Source of the DNA: Nannocystis bainbridge
GTDB taxonomy: Bacteria > Myxococcota_A > Polyangia > Nannocystales > Nannocystaceae
DNA length: 64,000 nucleotides
Assembly: GCF_028368995.1 (NCBI RefSeq)
Contig: NZ_JAQNDL010000002.1
Location: 1,671,724-1,735,723 of the forward strand
Direction: 5' to 3'
The translations under genes and the position numbers were made by a program. Position 1 is the stretch's first letter, and each line of letters opens with the position of its first letter. Positions 32,946 through 41,811 of this stretch are shown in pieces. The notes beneath the pieces are model-generated. The model saw nothing but the letters and a program-made list of their open reading frames with translations. It did no database searches and had not been told where the DNA came from.

Positions 32946-33212
32946 CGTCTGCGGCCCCGTTGGGCCATGAGGGCGTCCGCGCGTCACGAAGTTGTGATCG
33001 GATCCTCCCACATGTCGTGAGTCCGATCACCGTATCTCCAGCGCAATCGCAGACATTTTGCCGACCTTGCGGTGAATACCGGCCAAACGACGCTTTGGCG
33101 CAATCTGGCGCCTGGGGGCCACAGCCTGCGTCCCGGGCCCTCCCCGGCGCCTGGCGCTCCGGTCCCCGGATTTTGGTGTTGGAGCCCGGGACGACCCGGG
33201 TACCGTGGCTTC
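32946..33212. other. Non-coding stretch before the second choice-of-anchor L gene
   Basis: 267 bp, no supported gene; GC content is somewhat lower around 32985-33090 (GAAGTTGTGATCGGATC and similar), which may mark the promoter region. Confidence 0.35.
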
Positions 33213-34427
33213 ATGCGGAGATTGAGCCTCAACGTTGTTCTCGCGGGCCTCACCGGCGTCGGCGGCCTCGCCGCCTGTGAGAGCAAGGATGCTGCGGATT
33301 CGGCGACCACGTTACCGGGCAATTCCGGGATCCTCACCCTCCCGACGACCTTCCCGGACAGCGGCGGGGCGAGCGACAGCGACGGCGCCACCGAGACCGG
33401 CGGGACCGACGGCGCCACCGACGGCGCCACGAGCGAGCCCGTCACCACCTCCGGCTCGGGCGGCCTCAAGTTCGACCTCGAGGCCTCGCCCGACGGCGGC
33501 ATGGCCGACACCGGCGTCGAGCCTTGCGACGACCCGAACGACCCGGGTTGCAAGTGCAGCATCCCCGACCACGTGCCGTGCGACAACGGCACCCAGGATC
33601 CCTTTCTCGCCATGGGCCTCAACTGTCCGGGCGAGTTGCAGGTCACGGCCACCAAGGCGGGCTCGCCGGGGGCGATCGGCGTGCGCTACGTGTTCGGCCA
33701 GGGCGGCACCTTCAACCCGCGCGAAGGCGCCTCGTACGCGGTCATCGGCAGCGGCCTGGTCTCGGATCTCAACAACCAGACCCCGCCGGGCGACTTCAAC
33801 CTCGAGCCCACCCACTGCAACGACGACGTCGGCAACTTCGACCCCGGCAACAACCTGCCGCCGCCGCTGCGCATCAACGACGTCGGCGGCGACTGCACGC
33901 AGAACGCCGGCCTGCTCGGCACTGGCGACTGCTCCAACACCATCCAGGGCCAGTTCCAGAACTTCGGCGCCAACGACTACACCGAGCTGCGGTTCGTCAT
34001 GCAGGTGCCGCAGGACGTGACCTCGTTCAGCTACGACTTCGCGTTCCTCTCGGTCGAGTACCCCGACTACTACCAGTCGGCCTTCAACGACATGTACATC
34101 GGCTGGCTCGAGTCGGAGAAGTGGACCGGCAACATCTCGTTCGACCAGCAGGGCAACCCGATCTCGCTCAACGCCGGCTTCCTCGAGTTCAAGGACGATC
34201 CGAGCGGCCAGAACCCGATCCCGCAGTTCCAGAACACCTGCATGCGCCAGCACGCGGGCACCAACTGGCTGCAGACCACCGCCGGCGTGACGCCCGGCGA
34301 GTCGATCACGGTCGTGTTCGCCATCATGGACATCAGCGACTCGATCCTCGACAGCTACGTGTTCCTCGACAACTTCAAGTGGGGCTGCGAGCCGACCGGC
34401 AAGCCCAGCACCATGCCTCCCGGCTGA
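33213..34427 (+). CDS. Choice-of-anchor L domain lipoprotein
   Basis: Protein of 404 residues, paralogue of the protein at 4939-6108. The signal peptide ends in LAAC (lipobox); an acidic, Gly/Thr/Ser-rich linker follows (about residues 25-110), then a Cys-containing region. The choice-of-anchor L core has NDYTELRFVMQVP, YDFAFLSVEYPDYY, NDMYIGWLESEKWTGNISFD and GESITVVFAIMDISDS with YVFLDNFKW at the end. ATG 33213 is chosen for the signal peptide. Probably a surface protein of unknown role. Confidence 0.82.
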   Translation: MRRLSLNVVLAGLTGVGGLAACESKDAADSATTLPGNSGILTLPTTFPDSGGASDSDGATETGGTDGATDGATSEPVTTSGSGGLKFDLEASPDGGMADTGVEPCDDPNDPGCKCSIPDHVPCDNGTQDPFLAMGLNCPGELQVTATKAGSPGAIGVRYVFGQGGTFNPREGASYAVIGSGLVSDLNNQTPPGDFNLEPTHCNDDVGNFDPGNNLPPPLRINDVGGDCTQNAGLLGTGDCSNTIQGQFQNFGANDYTELRFVMQVPQDVTSFSYDFAFLSVEYPDYYQSAFNDMYIGWLESEKWTGNISFDQQGNPISLNAGFLEFKDDPSGQNPIPQFQNTCMRQHAGTNWLQTTAGVTPGESITVVFAIMDISDSILDSYVFLDNFKWGCEPTGKPSTMPPG

Positions 34428-34550
34428 TCGGCGTCCGCATCGCCCTCGGCCCCGCATCTCCGGCCGGCTCAGCCGGGCGCTCGCCCGCGCCCGGCGGTGT
34501 CGGCCGGATCCAATTGACAAGCAGCGGGCCCCTGGTAGCGTCCCAGGCGC

Positions 34551-35108
34551 ATGTCCGTCACGCCCAGCGACAACGAAGACACGTACTTCCAGCAGCGCGA
34601 GCGGGAGCTCCGGGACCAGCTCCGCGAGCAGCTCGACAAGGCTGCCGGCGACCTCCGCGACGAACGCGAGACCGAGAAGCTCTCCCTGTCCGACCGGATC
34701 GCCGCCCTCGGCTTCACCGGCGACAAGCTCAAGGTGTTCGACCTCCTGCCGCTCGTCCACGTCGCGTGGGCCGACGGCACGGTCAGCCGCAAGGAGCGGA
34801 CCGCCATCCTCGACGTCCTCCGCGGCCGCGGGATCCAGCCCGGCACCGAGGCCTTCCGCACCGTCGAGAGCCTGCTCGAGGAGCGCCCGTCGCAGACCTT
34901 CCTCGATCAGAGCCTCGTCGTCCTCAAGGAGGCCGTCGGCGGCGCCCGGGCCGCCAACATCGTCGAGCTCTGCGTCCAGGTCGCCGGCGCCAGCGGCGGC
35001 TTCCTCAACATGGGCACCGTCTCCGACGACGAGCGCGCCCTCATCGAGCAGATCGCCAACCAGCTCGGCGGGCCCGCCCTCGCCGAGTTCAAGAAGCAGC
35101 TCGGCTGA
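34551..35108 (+). CDS. TerB-like helical-bundle protein
   Basis: Protein of 185 residues. The N-terminal 45 residues are highly charged (RERELRDQLREQL), probably a coiled coil. The rest fits the TerB/DjlA-N fold: LPLVHVAWADGTVSRKERTAILDVL, the acidic helix typical of TerB, and a second repeat FLNMGTVSDDERALIEQIANQL. TerB-like domains bind metal through acidic residues and are found with stress and membrane proteins. No neighbour clarifies the role. Confidence 0.7.
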   Translation: MSVTPSDNEDTYFQQRERELRDQLREQLDKAAGDLRDERETEKLSLSDRIAALGFTGDKLKVFDLLPLVHVAWADGTVSRKERTAILDVLRGRGIQPGTEAFRTVESLLEERPSQTFLDQSLVVLKEAVGGARAANIVELCVQVAGASGGFLNMGTVSDDERALIEQIANQLGGPALAEFKKQLG

Positions 35109-35112
35109 CCGC

Positions 35113-35304
35113 CGACCCTCTCCGCGACCCGCGGCGCAGCTCGCAAGGAGCCGCCCGCGGGTCTCGTCGTGCGCATCGACCCTCTGCACGACCCTGGCGC
35201 AGCTCGCATCGAGCCGCCCGCCAGTCTGGCACGCGCGCGCCGACCCTCTCCGCGAAGCGCGGCGCCGCTCGCACCGAGCGGCCCACAGGTCTCGTCGTGC
35301 GCGC
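35113..35304. repeat. Three tandem 64-bp direct repeats
   Basis: Units start at 35113, 35177 and 35241 with the shared string CGACCCTC, and a fourth partial start at 35305. Each contains a GGCGC(A/C)GCTCGCA-type block and an AGCCGCCC block. The units are imperfect copies that appear to have drifted. They lie immediately after the TerB-like gene, with no coding potential. Confidence 0.85.
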
Positions 35305-35388
35305 CGACAGGCGGGCGCCTGTGCGGTCTGCCCTCCGGCGCGGATGCCTGCGCGCGTCGGCGACTGCACGCCTGGCAGTCCGCCAGGA

Positions 35389-35472
35389 CCTGCTCGAACG
35401 GTCATGTCCCCTTCGACATGAGCGATCGGACATGCCCTTCAGGGCATGTCCCTTCGGGCACCCGCGCTCGAG
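35389..35472. repeat. Six-unit 14-bp palindromic array
   Basis: Units begin at 35389, 35403, 35417, 35431, 35445 and 35459. Adjacent GGACATGCCC/GGGCATGTCC halves with TTCA and TTCG loops form strong hairpins. The array ends 30 bp from the stop of the minus-strand FHA-CpaF gene. Confidence 0.9.
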
Positions 35473-35502
35473 CGGTGCGGCTCGCGGCCCCGCGCCGGCG
35501 GC

Positions 35503-37146
35503 TCAGCTCCGCAGCAGCCGCGGCGGCACTTCGCCGCCCTGGTTGATCATCTTGCGCAGCACCTGCTGCAGCGCCGGCGTGTCCTTGAACTCCGTCGTGC
35601 CTTCCTCGGACTTGCTGGTGACGAACAGCTGGCGGTACTCGATGCTGCTGTCGGCGCGGGTGTCGGGCTCGATGATCTCCATCACCTGCATCGACTCGAG
35701 GTTGACCCCGCTGTTGAGGCGGATGACCACGTCGATCGCGTGCGCCAGCGACAGCGTCAGGCCCTGCACCGCGCCGCCGGACGCGGTCCCGAGCGCGGCC
35801 AGGCGCGACAGCGCGTGGGCCGTGTTGATGCCCCACAGCGAGACCACCGCCCCGCGGCTCGCCCCCGCCAGCGCGTCGATCACCCCGGCCGCGTCCTGGT
35901 GCCCGCACTGCTGCGAGATCAACAGGTCGAGCCCGCCGCGCAGCAGCACCCCGAGGACCGGCCCGAGCTCGAGCTTGTCATTGGCCTCGGTCAAACGGCG
36001 CACCGGCACCCAGCCCTTGCGCGCGCTGCCCAGGCGACCCGAGTCGGAGATGCACGCGACGCGCAGCGACTCGGGGATCTCGCCGACCAGCGCGCGCATG
36101 AAGCGGTCGAGGTTGACGCCGCCCGAGGCGCATACCAGCACGCGCCGGCACGACTTCAGGGTCGCGACCAGGAACTCGCGCATGTCGGCCGACAGCACGC
36201 CCTCCTGCACCAGCGCCGTCAGGTTGTTGGCGTCGGTGCGCATGCGCCGGAGGCTGATCACGAACTGCCGCGCCGGGTGCGGCGGCAGCAACGCGTAGAG
36301 ATAGAACCCGTGATCGACGATGCCCTCGATGATGTGGGCGCCCTCGACCCACAGCCCCCGCTTCTTGCACATGCGCTGCATCGCCATCAGCAGCGCGCGC
36401 TCGCCGGTGAAGCGGATCTCGAGCCGCTCGCCGTTGCCGTCGTCGCGGACCACGTGGATCGGCGCGGTGCCGACGACCTGGATCTCACGCACCGAGTCGT
36501 CGCGCATCAGGTCGCCGAGCGGGCCCCACTCGAGCATCTCTCGCAGGATCCGCTCGCGGAACGGGCCCACGTCGACGGTCGCCTCGATCTGCTGCGAGTC
36601 GCGGAAGTCGGCCAGGATGCCGTCGACCAGCTCGATGACCTCCTTGCGCTCTTCCTCGCCGACCTCGCCCGACGTCATCGGATCGATGCGCGGCACCGCC
36701 TTCAGCAGCGTCTGGTGGATCTGCGCCGCCAGGCCGTCGAGGTACGTGCTCTCGATCCCGGCCGCGGCCACCCGCTGCGCCGAAGTCACGAGCCCGGTGT
36801 CGTCCTGGGCGTCGCGGCGGCGCTTGTCGTCGGCCGGCGACGGCACCAGGGCCGTGTCCTCGCCGTCGAGCATCAGGATGTAGTCGCCGACGTAGACGCG
36901 GTCGGTGCGACGCACGGTCCGTGGGGCCTGGACCTTGCGGCCGTTGAGGTAGGTGCCGTTGGTGCTCTCGAGGTCGACCACCTCGATGCGGCTCTCGATC
37001 TTGCGGAAGCACAGGTGGTGCTTCGACACGTTGACGCGGTCGAGCACGAGGTCGTTGTCGTCCTCGCGGCCGATCGAGAACTCCTCGCCCGCGAACGCGA
37101 ATCGCTGGGTCTGGCCGCCCTTTTCGTGGACTACTACCGTCAGCAC
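35503..37146 (-). CDS. FHA domain fused to a degenerate CpaF/T2SE-type secretion ATPase
   Basis: Protein of 547 residues. The FHA domain (residues about 20-95: FSIGREDDNDLVLDRVNVSKHHLCF, VDLESTNGTYLNG) precedes a CpaF-like region: LGDLMRDDSVREIQVVG, YLYALLPPHPARQFVISLRRM and, at the nucleotide site, VLVCASGGVNLDRF. CpaF proteins have SGGTGSGKT there; the GKT/S is missing. The Walker B region is LDLLISQQCGHQD instead of the usual acidic box. The protein is therefore probably non-catalytic and may act as a phospho-regulated partner of a true T4P/Tad-type ATPase elsewhere. Confidence 0.85.
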   Translation of the reverse strand: MLTVVVHEKGGQTQRFAFAGEEFSIGREDDNDLVLDRVNVSKHHLCFRKIESRIEVVDLESTNGTYLNGRKVQAPRTVRRTDRVYVGDYILMLDGEDTALVPSPADDKRRRDAQDDTGLVTSAQRVAAAGIESTYLDGLAAQIHQTLLKAVPRIDPMTSGEVGEEERKEVIELVDGILADFRDSQQIEATVDVGPFRERILREMLEWGPLGDLMRDDSVREIQVVGTAPIHVVRDDGNGERLEIRFTGERALLMAMQRMCKKRGLWVEGAHIIEGIVDHGFYLYALLPPHPARQFVISLRRMRTDANNLTALVQEGVLSADMREFLVATLKSCRRVLVCASGGVNLDRFMRALVGEIPESLRVACISDSGRLGSARKGWVPVRRLTEANDKLELGPVLGVLLRGGLDLLISQQCGHQDAAGVIDALAGASRGAVVSLWGINTAHALSRLAALGTASGGAVQGLTLSLAHAIDVVIRLNSGVNLESMQVMEIIEPDTRADSSIEYRQLFVTSKSEEGTTEFKDTPALQQVLRKMINQGGEVPPRLLRS

Positions 37147-37228
37147 AGACCGCTCTTACCGCGGAGCTCTCGCCCGCTCAAGACCTGCACCCGGGACAGT
37201 CGGTCCCCGGCGGGCGCGGTCCGGCGTG

Positions 37229-37756
37229 CTAGAACTCGTCGACGCGGTCGAGGGCGTCGTCGAGAGCATCGATTTCGCGCTGCGACGGCCCGCCTGGGCC
37301 CCCGGCGGGCTCCGAGGCGCGGCGAGCGGCCCCGGGCCGCGCCAGGGCGGCCGCGTCGGGCGAGGCCGCCACCGCCGCGCTGCGCTGCGTCCCTCGCACC
37401 CAGCGACGGGCGACGAAGAACAGCAGCGTCAACGCCACCAGGGCCGCCACCGCCGTGCCCCACACGAGCTCCGGTCGACCGATGTAGCCGCGGATGTCGG
37501 GGAAGCGCGCCACCAGGGTGCCCTCGATCTGCTCGCGCGACTCGCCGTCGCGCGCCTGCTCGAGGATCTGCGCCTCCAACTTGCGCGCCTGCGGCGACGG
37601 GCAGGTCGCTATCGTGCGGCCCGGGCAGTAGGGCGACATCAGATCGTGGCTGAGCTCGAGCATCAGCGCCTCGGCCTCGGCCTCGGGGCGGGCGCTCGTG
37701 GCCGCTTCAGGCGTTGCAGGACCTGAAGCCGGCGCCGAAGCTGGCGCAGAGAACAT
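37229..37756 (-). CDS. Cytochrome c biogenesis protein CcmH-like
   Basis: Protein of 175 residues. Residues about 31-95 resemble the CcmH/CycL helical thioredoxin-like module: LMSPYCPGRTIATCPSPQARKLEAQIL, with C44 and C52, then LVARFPDIRGY. A membrane helix lies near 97-118. E. coli-type CcmH has LRCxxC; here the first Cys is replaced by Ser, a variant (MSPYCPG) that I recall from some other bacterial phyla. CcmH helps reduce apocytochrome c before heme attachment. The N-terminal Ala/Pro-rich stretch lacks a clear signal peptide, so the topology is uncertain. Confidence 0.65.
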   Translation of the reverse strand: MFSAPASAPASGPATPEAATSARPEAEAEALMLELSHDLMSPYCPGRTIATCPSPQARKLEAQILEQARDGESREQIEGTLVARFPDIRGYIGRPELVWGTAVAALVALTLLFFVARRWVRGTQRSAAVAASPDAAALARPGAARRASEPAGGPGGPSQREIDALDDALDRVDEF

Positions 37757-37759
37757 GGC

Positions 37760-38554
37760 TCAGTCCTCGCCCATGTTCAGCTTCTTGGCGCCACGTCCGC
37801 CGCCGCCGACGTGCTTCACCTTGGCCTTGCCGGTGTTCTTCGGCGGGTTCAGGGTCGCCAGGCAGAACTTGTCGTGGGCTTCCTTCTGCTTCGGATCGTT
37901 GAGATCCGGCTTCGGCAGCGGCTCGTCGGTGATGTTCTTGAGGTACTTGGTGATCTTGTTCTCGATGATGAGCCAGTGGGCGTCGGCCTGGGCGACCGCG
38001 TTCTGGTCGTTGTTGTTGAACGCGTCGGGGTAGCCGTGCATCACCAGTTCGTGGGCCTCGAGGAAGTGGCCGATGAGCTTGGACTTCTCGAGGATCCGCG
38101 GCTCGTTCGAGAACAGCCGCTGCTGCCACGTGTTCACCAGCGGGATGAAGTTCTGCTTGAACTGGTACCACTGCTCTTCGGTGGGGCTGCCGGGCTCCGC
38201 ACCTGCGCCCTTGGCGCCCTCTTTCTTCATCTCGTCGCGGAAGCACTCGAGCTCGCCGAAGTAGCCGAGCATCTTCTTCAGGTTCGCCTTGTCGAACTTG
38301 TGAAGGTGCTTCTCGCCCTCGGGGTCCTTGCGGTCCCAGGCCTTGAACTCCTCGTCGGACGGCGGCGGGAGACCAGCGGGCGGCCGCTTGATGTCCTTCT
38401 TCACGTAGCCGGCGTCCTCCAAGATCTTCTTCTCGGGGTCTTCGGCCAGCTTCTCGGCCAGGGTCTTCCCGTCGCCCCCGCAGCCGGAGCACATCAGCGA
38501 CAGGGGGACGAGCACGCTCGCCAGAACACCGAGGGACGATCGCAGTGCGGACAT
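37760..38554 (-). CDS. Lipoprotein of unknown function
   Basis: Protein of 264 residues from ATG 38554. The hydrophobic N-terminus ends in MCSGCGG; either Cys could be the lipidated one. The mature part is charged and helical, with DEEFKAWDRKDPEGEKHLHKF, WYQFKQNFIPLVNTWQQR and AHELVMHGYPDAF, and ends in a Gly/Lys-rich tail. I do not recognise the family. It lies 3 nt upstream of the CcmH-like gene, so the two are probably one operon. Confidence 0.65.
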   Translation of the reverse strand: MSALRSSLGVLASVLVPLSLMCSGCGGDGKTLAEKLAEDPEKKILEDAGYVKKDIKRPPAGLPPPSDEEFKAWDRKDPEGEKHLHKFDKANLKKMLGYFGELECFRDEMKKEGAKGAGAEPGSPTEEQWYQFKQNFIPLVNTWQQRLFSNEPRILEKSKLIGHFLEAHELVMHGYPDAFNNNDQNAVAQADAHWLIIENKITKYLKNITDEPLPKPDLNDPKQKEAHDKFCLATLNPPKNTGKAKVKHVGGGGRGAKKLNMGED

Positions 38555-39154
38555 ATCGAAGATCCTGAGCTCGGTCGCCACTTTAGCCGGCCGCCCGCGC
38601 CCGTGTAAAGCGCGGCGCTGGCGGCCTGCGCGGCTGCGGCGGGAGCGGCCGCCAGGCCCCGCGGGCGGCCGCGGGCGAGCGGGCGCGGCCTTCGTCCCGT
38701 CGCCGCGCCCTTCGCCACGCCCTTCACCGCTCCGGCCTCCGCCCGGCGAGCCCTGGCCTCGGCGTCCTCCGGGTCGAGCCTCGTGCGGCCGCTCGACGGC
38801 CCGAGGTGCCGCGGTTCACGATCGGATCTCTCCCTCGCCCGGACCCGCCACATCGTCGACGGGGCCGACCGATCGGCGCCGCGACGTCGACCACCTCGCC
38901 GCGCGACGCCTCGCCGCCACGCGGATCGATCCCTACCGCGATCGTCGAGATATCGCCGCGATCACCATGCATACGCGACCTGACCGTTCGGACGGGACCT
39001 GCGCACGAGCGCGTGTCGGCGGCAGCATTTCACCGTTGCGACGGGCGAGCCGACAGCCGCCTCGACGTCGCCGCGACATCGTCGGCGCTGGTTGTTCTTT
39101 GATGCTGTGTCTGTAGACTCGCCGTGGCTGAACAACTCAGCGCCACGGAGAGCC
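38555..39154. other. Long non-coding stretch between divergent genes
   Basis: 600 bp with no supported gene on either strand. It is very GC-rich near 38600-38700; 38930-39000 has a milder composition. It may hold promoters for both flanking genes. No palindromic array is present, unlike most gaps of this size here. Confidence 0.4.
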
Positions 39155-39973
39155 ATGCCACCCAGCAAGAAGACCGCCAGCAAGAAAGCCCCGGCCAAGA
39201 AGACCGCCAAGAAGGCCGCCCCCGCCGCGGCCGCTCCGGCCAAGAAGGCCGGCAAGAAGGCCACCAAGAAGGCCGCCAAGAAGGCCACCAAGGCCGCTCC
39301 GGCCAAGAAGGCTGCCAAGGCCGCTCCGGCCAAGAAGGCCGCCAAGAAGGCCGGCAAGAAGGCTGCCAAGAAGGCCGCCCCGGCCAAGAAGGCCGCCGGC
39401 AAGAAGGCCGCCAAGAAGGCCGCCAAGTCCGCCCCGGCCAAGAAGACTGCCAAGCGCGCCTCGGCCAAGAAGGCTGCGGCGAGCCGCGCCGAAGAGGAGG
39501 AAGAAATAGGCCCTGGACTGAAACCCGGCGATCCGGCCCCACCATTCTCGTTGGCGGCCGACGACGGCAAGACGTACGCCCTGCGCGACTTCGCGGGGCG
39601 ACGGGTCGTCCTCTACTTCTACCCGCGCGACAACACGCCGGGATGCACCACCGAGGCCTGTGACTTCCGCGACCGCCAGCCCCGTTTCGCCACTTCCGGC
39701 GTGACCGTGCTGGGCGTCAGCGGCGACAGCCTCGCCTCGCACGCCAAGTTCCGCGCCAAGTTCGGCCTGAACTTCCCGCTGCTGACCGACCCGGGCAACC
39801 AGGTCGCAGCCGCCTACGGCGTCTTCGGTGAGAAGCAGATGTACGGCCGCAAGGTCCAGGGCATCATCCGCAGCACCTTCGTGATCGGCCCCGACGGCCG
39901 CCTCGGGGCCGTCCACAGCCCCGTGCGGGTCGCCGGCCACGCCGACGCCCTGCTCGCGGCTCTGCCCGCCTGA
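39155..39973 (+). CDS. PrxQ/BCP-type peroxiredoxin with a histone-H1-like Lys/Ala-rich tail
   Basis: Protein of 272 residues. Residues 1 to about 112 are almost only Lys, Ala, Pro and a few Thr/Gly in AKKA, PAKK and KKAA repeats, like eukaryotic H1 or bacterial Hc1/AlgP-type tails; an acidic EEEEE block follows. Residues about 120-272 are a complete peroxiredoxin of the BCP type: LKPGDPAPPFSL, NTPGCTTEACDF with peroxidatic Cys164 and resolving Cys169, and TFVIGPDG. It reduces peroxides via thioredoxin. The start ATG has GGAG five bases upstream. The tail predicts DNA or polyphosphate binding. Confidence 0.88.
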   Translation: MPPSKKTASKKAPAKKTAKKAAPAAAAPAKKAGKKATKKAAKKATKAAPAKKAAKAAPAKKAAKKAGKKAAKKAAPAKKAAGKKAAKKAAKSAPAKKTAKRASAKKAAASRAEEEEEIGPGLKPGDPAPPFSLAADDGKTYALRDFAGRRVVLYFYPRDNTPGCTTEACDFRDRQPRFATSGVTVLGVSGDSLASHAKFRAKFGLNFPLLTDPGNQVAAAYGVFGEKQMYGRKVQGIIRSTFVIGPDGRLGAVHSPVRVAGHADALLAALPA

Positions 39974-40303
39974 CATTCATCGCGGCCCTGGCCGCCTGAC
40001 ACGCCGCCCTTCGGCACGCACCCGGTCCCCGGAGCGTCGCGCCGCCGAGGGCCGGCGTGGCTTTTTCGTCGCGCTTCGGCCGTTGCACCGCACGGCCGGC
40101 AGCCGCGCTCGCAGCTCCGGCGTCCTCATGCAGGGGCTCACGTCGATCGCATCCGCCGCCGTCTCCGCGACCCGCCCGCCGCGCGCTCCACCCCTCTCGC
40201 CGGCCCACGGATCCTCACATCCTTGCGCCGGGCTGCCGGCGGGGTCCTCGGCCGCGCCGGCAGATCCCGTTCGCGCGGGCTTTGCGGTACCCTCGACCCC
40301 GTC
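39974..40303. other. Intergenic stretch downstream of the peroxiredoxin gene
   Basis: 330 bp. It contains the terminator at 40036-40066; the rest has no supported gene. Confidence 0.4.
40036..40066 (+). terminator. Probable Rho-independent terminator after the peroxiredoxin gene
   Basis: A 9-bp stem (two wobble pairs; 40036-40044 with 40053-40061), followed immediately by TTTTTCG. Confidence 0.6.
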
Positions 40304-41335
40304 ATGAGCGCTCGCCCGGCTCTGCGCCGCCTGTCCTCGAGGACCTGGCCCATCGCGCCTGTCCTTTGCGCCCTGGTCTGTGCGACAGCGGCCGCCGAGC
40401 CTCCGCCGCCTCCGCCGGCGGCGCCCACCAGCGGCGGCTACTGGCTCGGCGCCCACCTGCTCGGCCCGGGGCCCGGCGTGCTCGCGGCCACCGAGGCCAT
40501 GTCGCTCGGGACCTCGGTCGAGGGCGCCCCCACCAGCGTCGGCGCCGTCGTCGGCCAGGTCGGCACCATCCACGACGCCATGCGGTTCGTCGCTCGCTGG
40601 GCCTTCGCCGGCGTCGCCGGGGCTGCGCGTGACCGGAACCTGCGCCAGCCACCCGCCCCCGTCCCCGGCGGCGATCTGCTGCCGACCCACGGCGCCGTCC
40701 TGGTCGCCCTCACCGTGCAGGGCCGCAGCCCCGAGGGCGGCGCTCGCACCGTCCAGTGGCCCAAGGAGCAGAGCGAGTTGCTGCCGCCCGATCTGCCGTG
40801 GATCCCCGCCGCGCTGGTGCCCGACCGCGCGCCGCTGTTCGCCGCCCCCGCCGCCCGGGTCCCGCCGACCGGTGAGCGCTTCGCTCTCGCGCGCCGGGCC
40901 GGCAGCCTGTTCGTGCTCGGCGCACTCGACCGCTGCGACGATCGCTCGACGCCGCGATCCGGCGTCCCCGGCGAGCCCGTGCGCACCTGCCTGCGCTGGT
41001 ACCAGGTCGTCGTCCGCGACGGCGAGCGCTTCCAGGCCGGCTACCTCCCCGCCTTCCAGGTCGCCCTCGTCGACGACTGGCGCCGCGGCCAGGGCGCCCT
41101 CCCGCGGGCCCAGCTGATCGCCAGCGGCACCCGCGGCGACACGGCCCAGTTCGTCCTCCTCGCCCGCGCGCGCGACAACACCGTGCACCGCCTCACCCTC
41201 GAGGCCCCGCTGACCGGCGACGCCTTCCCCGAGGCCACCCTCGCCGTCGACGGCGACTGGGCCGAGGTCCGCTTCGCCGGCGCCGCCCCGCGCCGGATCG
41301 CCCTCGACGCGACGATGGACGCGCGCCCGCGCTGA
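40304..41335 (+). CDS. Hypothetical exported protein
   Basis: Protein of 343 residues that I do not recognise. The N-terminal signal peptide (PIAPVLCALVCATAAAEP) is followed by a Pro run, then a globular region with YWLGAHLLGPGPGVLAATEAMS, VGQVGTIHDAMRFVARWAFAG and two cysteines in LDRCDDRS and VRTCLRWY. No lipobox. The signal-peptide region is itself built from 14-bp palindromic units (40330-40385). ATG 40304 is chosen over an upstream Arg-rich extension because it gives a standard signal peptide. Confidence 0.65.
   Translation: MSARPALRRLSSRTWPIAPVLCALVCATAAAEPPPPPPAAPTSGGYWLGAHLLGPGPGVLAATEAMSLGTSVEGAPTSVGAVVGQVGTIHDAMRFVARWAFAGVAGAARDRNLRQPPAPVPGGDLLPTHGAVLVALTVQGRSPEGGARTVQWPKEQSELLPPDLPWIPAALVPDRAPLFAAPAARVPPTGERFALARRAGSLFVLGALDRCDDRSTPRSGVPGEPVRTCLRWYQVVVRDGERFQAGYLPAFQVALVDDWRRGQGALPRAQLIASGTRGDTAQFVLLARARDNTVHRLTLEAPLTGDAFPEATLAVDGDWAEVRFAGAAPRRIALDATMDARPR
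40330..40385 (+). repeat. Four in-phase 14-bp units coding a signal peptide
   Basis: Cores CCTGTCC (40330), CCTGGCC (40344), CCTGTCC (40358) and CCTGGTC (40372), each 14 bp apart, with CAG at 40386. They encode SSRTWPIAPVLCALVCA, the hydrophobic core region of the signal peptide. Confidence 0.75.
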
Positions 41336-41340
41336 CCCTC

Positions 41341-41603
41341 GGAACATGTCCCGAAGGACAGATGCACATGTCCTTGGAGACATGTCCCAGAGGACATCCG
41401 CAGCCTCGAAACGACCTGGCCCGCGTGACATGTCCCAAGAGTCGGAACAAGTCGCCGCGAAGTCGAAAAACATGGCCCGCCAGGACATGTCCCGAGAGAC
41501 AGCATGCGTCGCGCGGATCGCCCGCGCTCATCGACGCCGCGGAGACCTCTGCCACACGCAGCAGCGAGTCCGTCGCCGCCTGTCCTCCGCGACATGCACG
41601 TCG
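41341..41603. repeat. Dispersed palindromic-unit cluster upstream of glk
   Basis: CATGTCC cores at 41345, 41367, 41381, 41429 and 41485, plus CATGGCC (41471) and CCTGTCC/CATGCAC near 41579-41593. Several are 14 bp apart (41367/41381, 41415/41429). The cluster begins 6 nt after the stop of the exported-protein gene. Confidence 0.85.
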
Positions 41604-41811
41604 CAAGCGGGGCCCGACTTCCACCCCGCGCGAACGAACCCTCGCGCCGCAAAAGTCAGGCGCCCCACCGCGAGCGACGCCGACTCGCGGCCAGGACGCA
41701 GGCCCCTTCCGCGCCGCCCTCTCCGCTGCACCGGGGTCGCCCTCGCGCGCGCGTTCCGGCCCTCCCGGCCCGTGCTCGCGCTTGAAAGGGCGACGTGCTA
41801 TCCGTGAGCGC
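41604..41811. other. Remaining glk upstream region
   Basis: About 200 bp, no supported gene or clear promoter; together with the palindromic cluster the gap is 476 bp. Confidence 0.3.

Noticed and set aside
38494..38853. 119-codon minus-strand open frame in the 38.6-39.1 kb gap
   Set aside because: Arg/Ala-rich composition typical of random high-GC translation, no ribosome binding site, and it overlaps the signal peptide of a better-supported gene.
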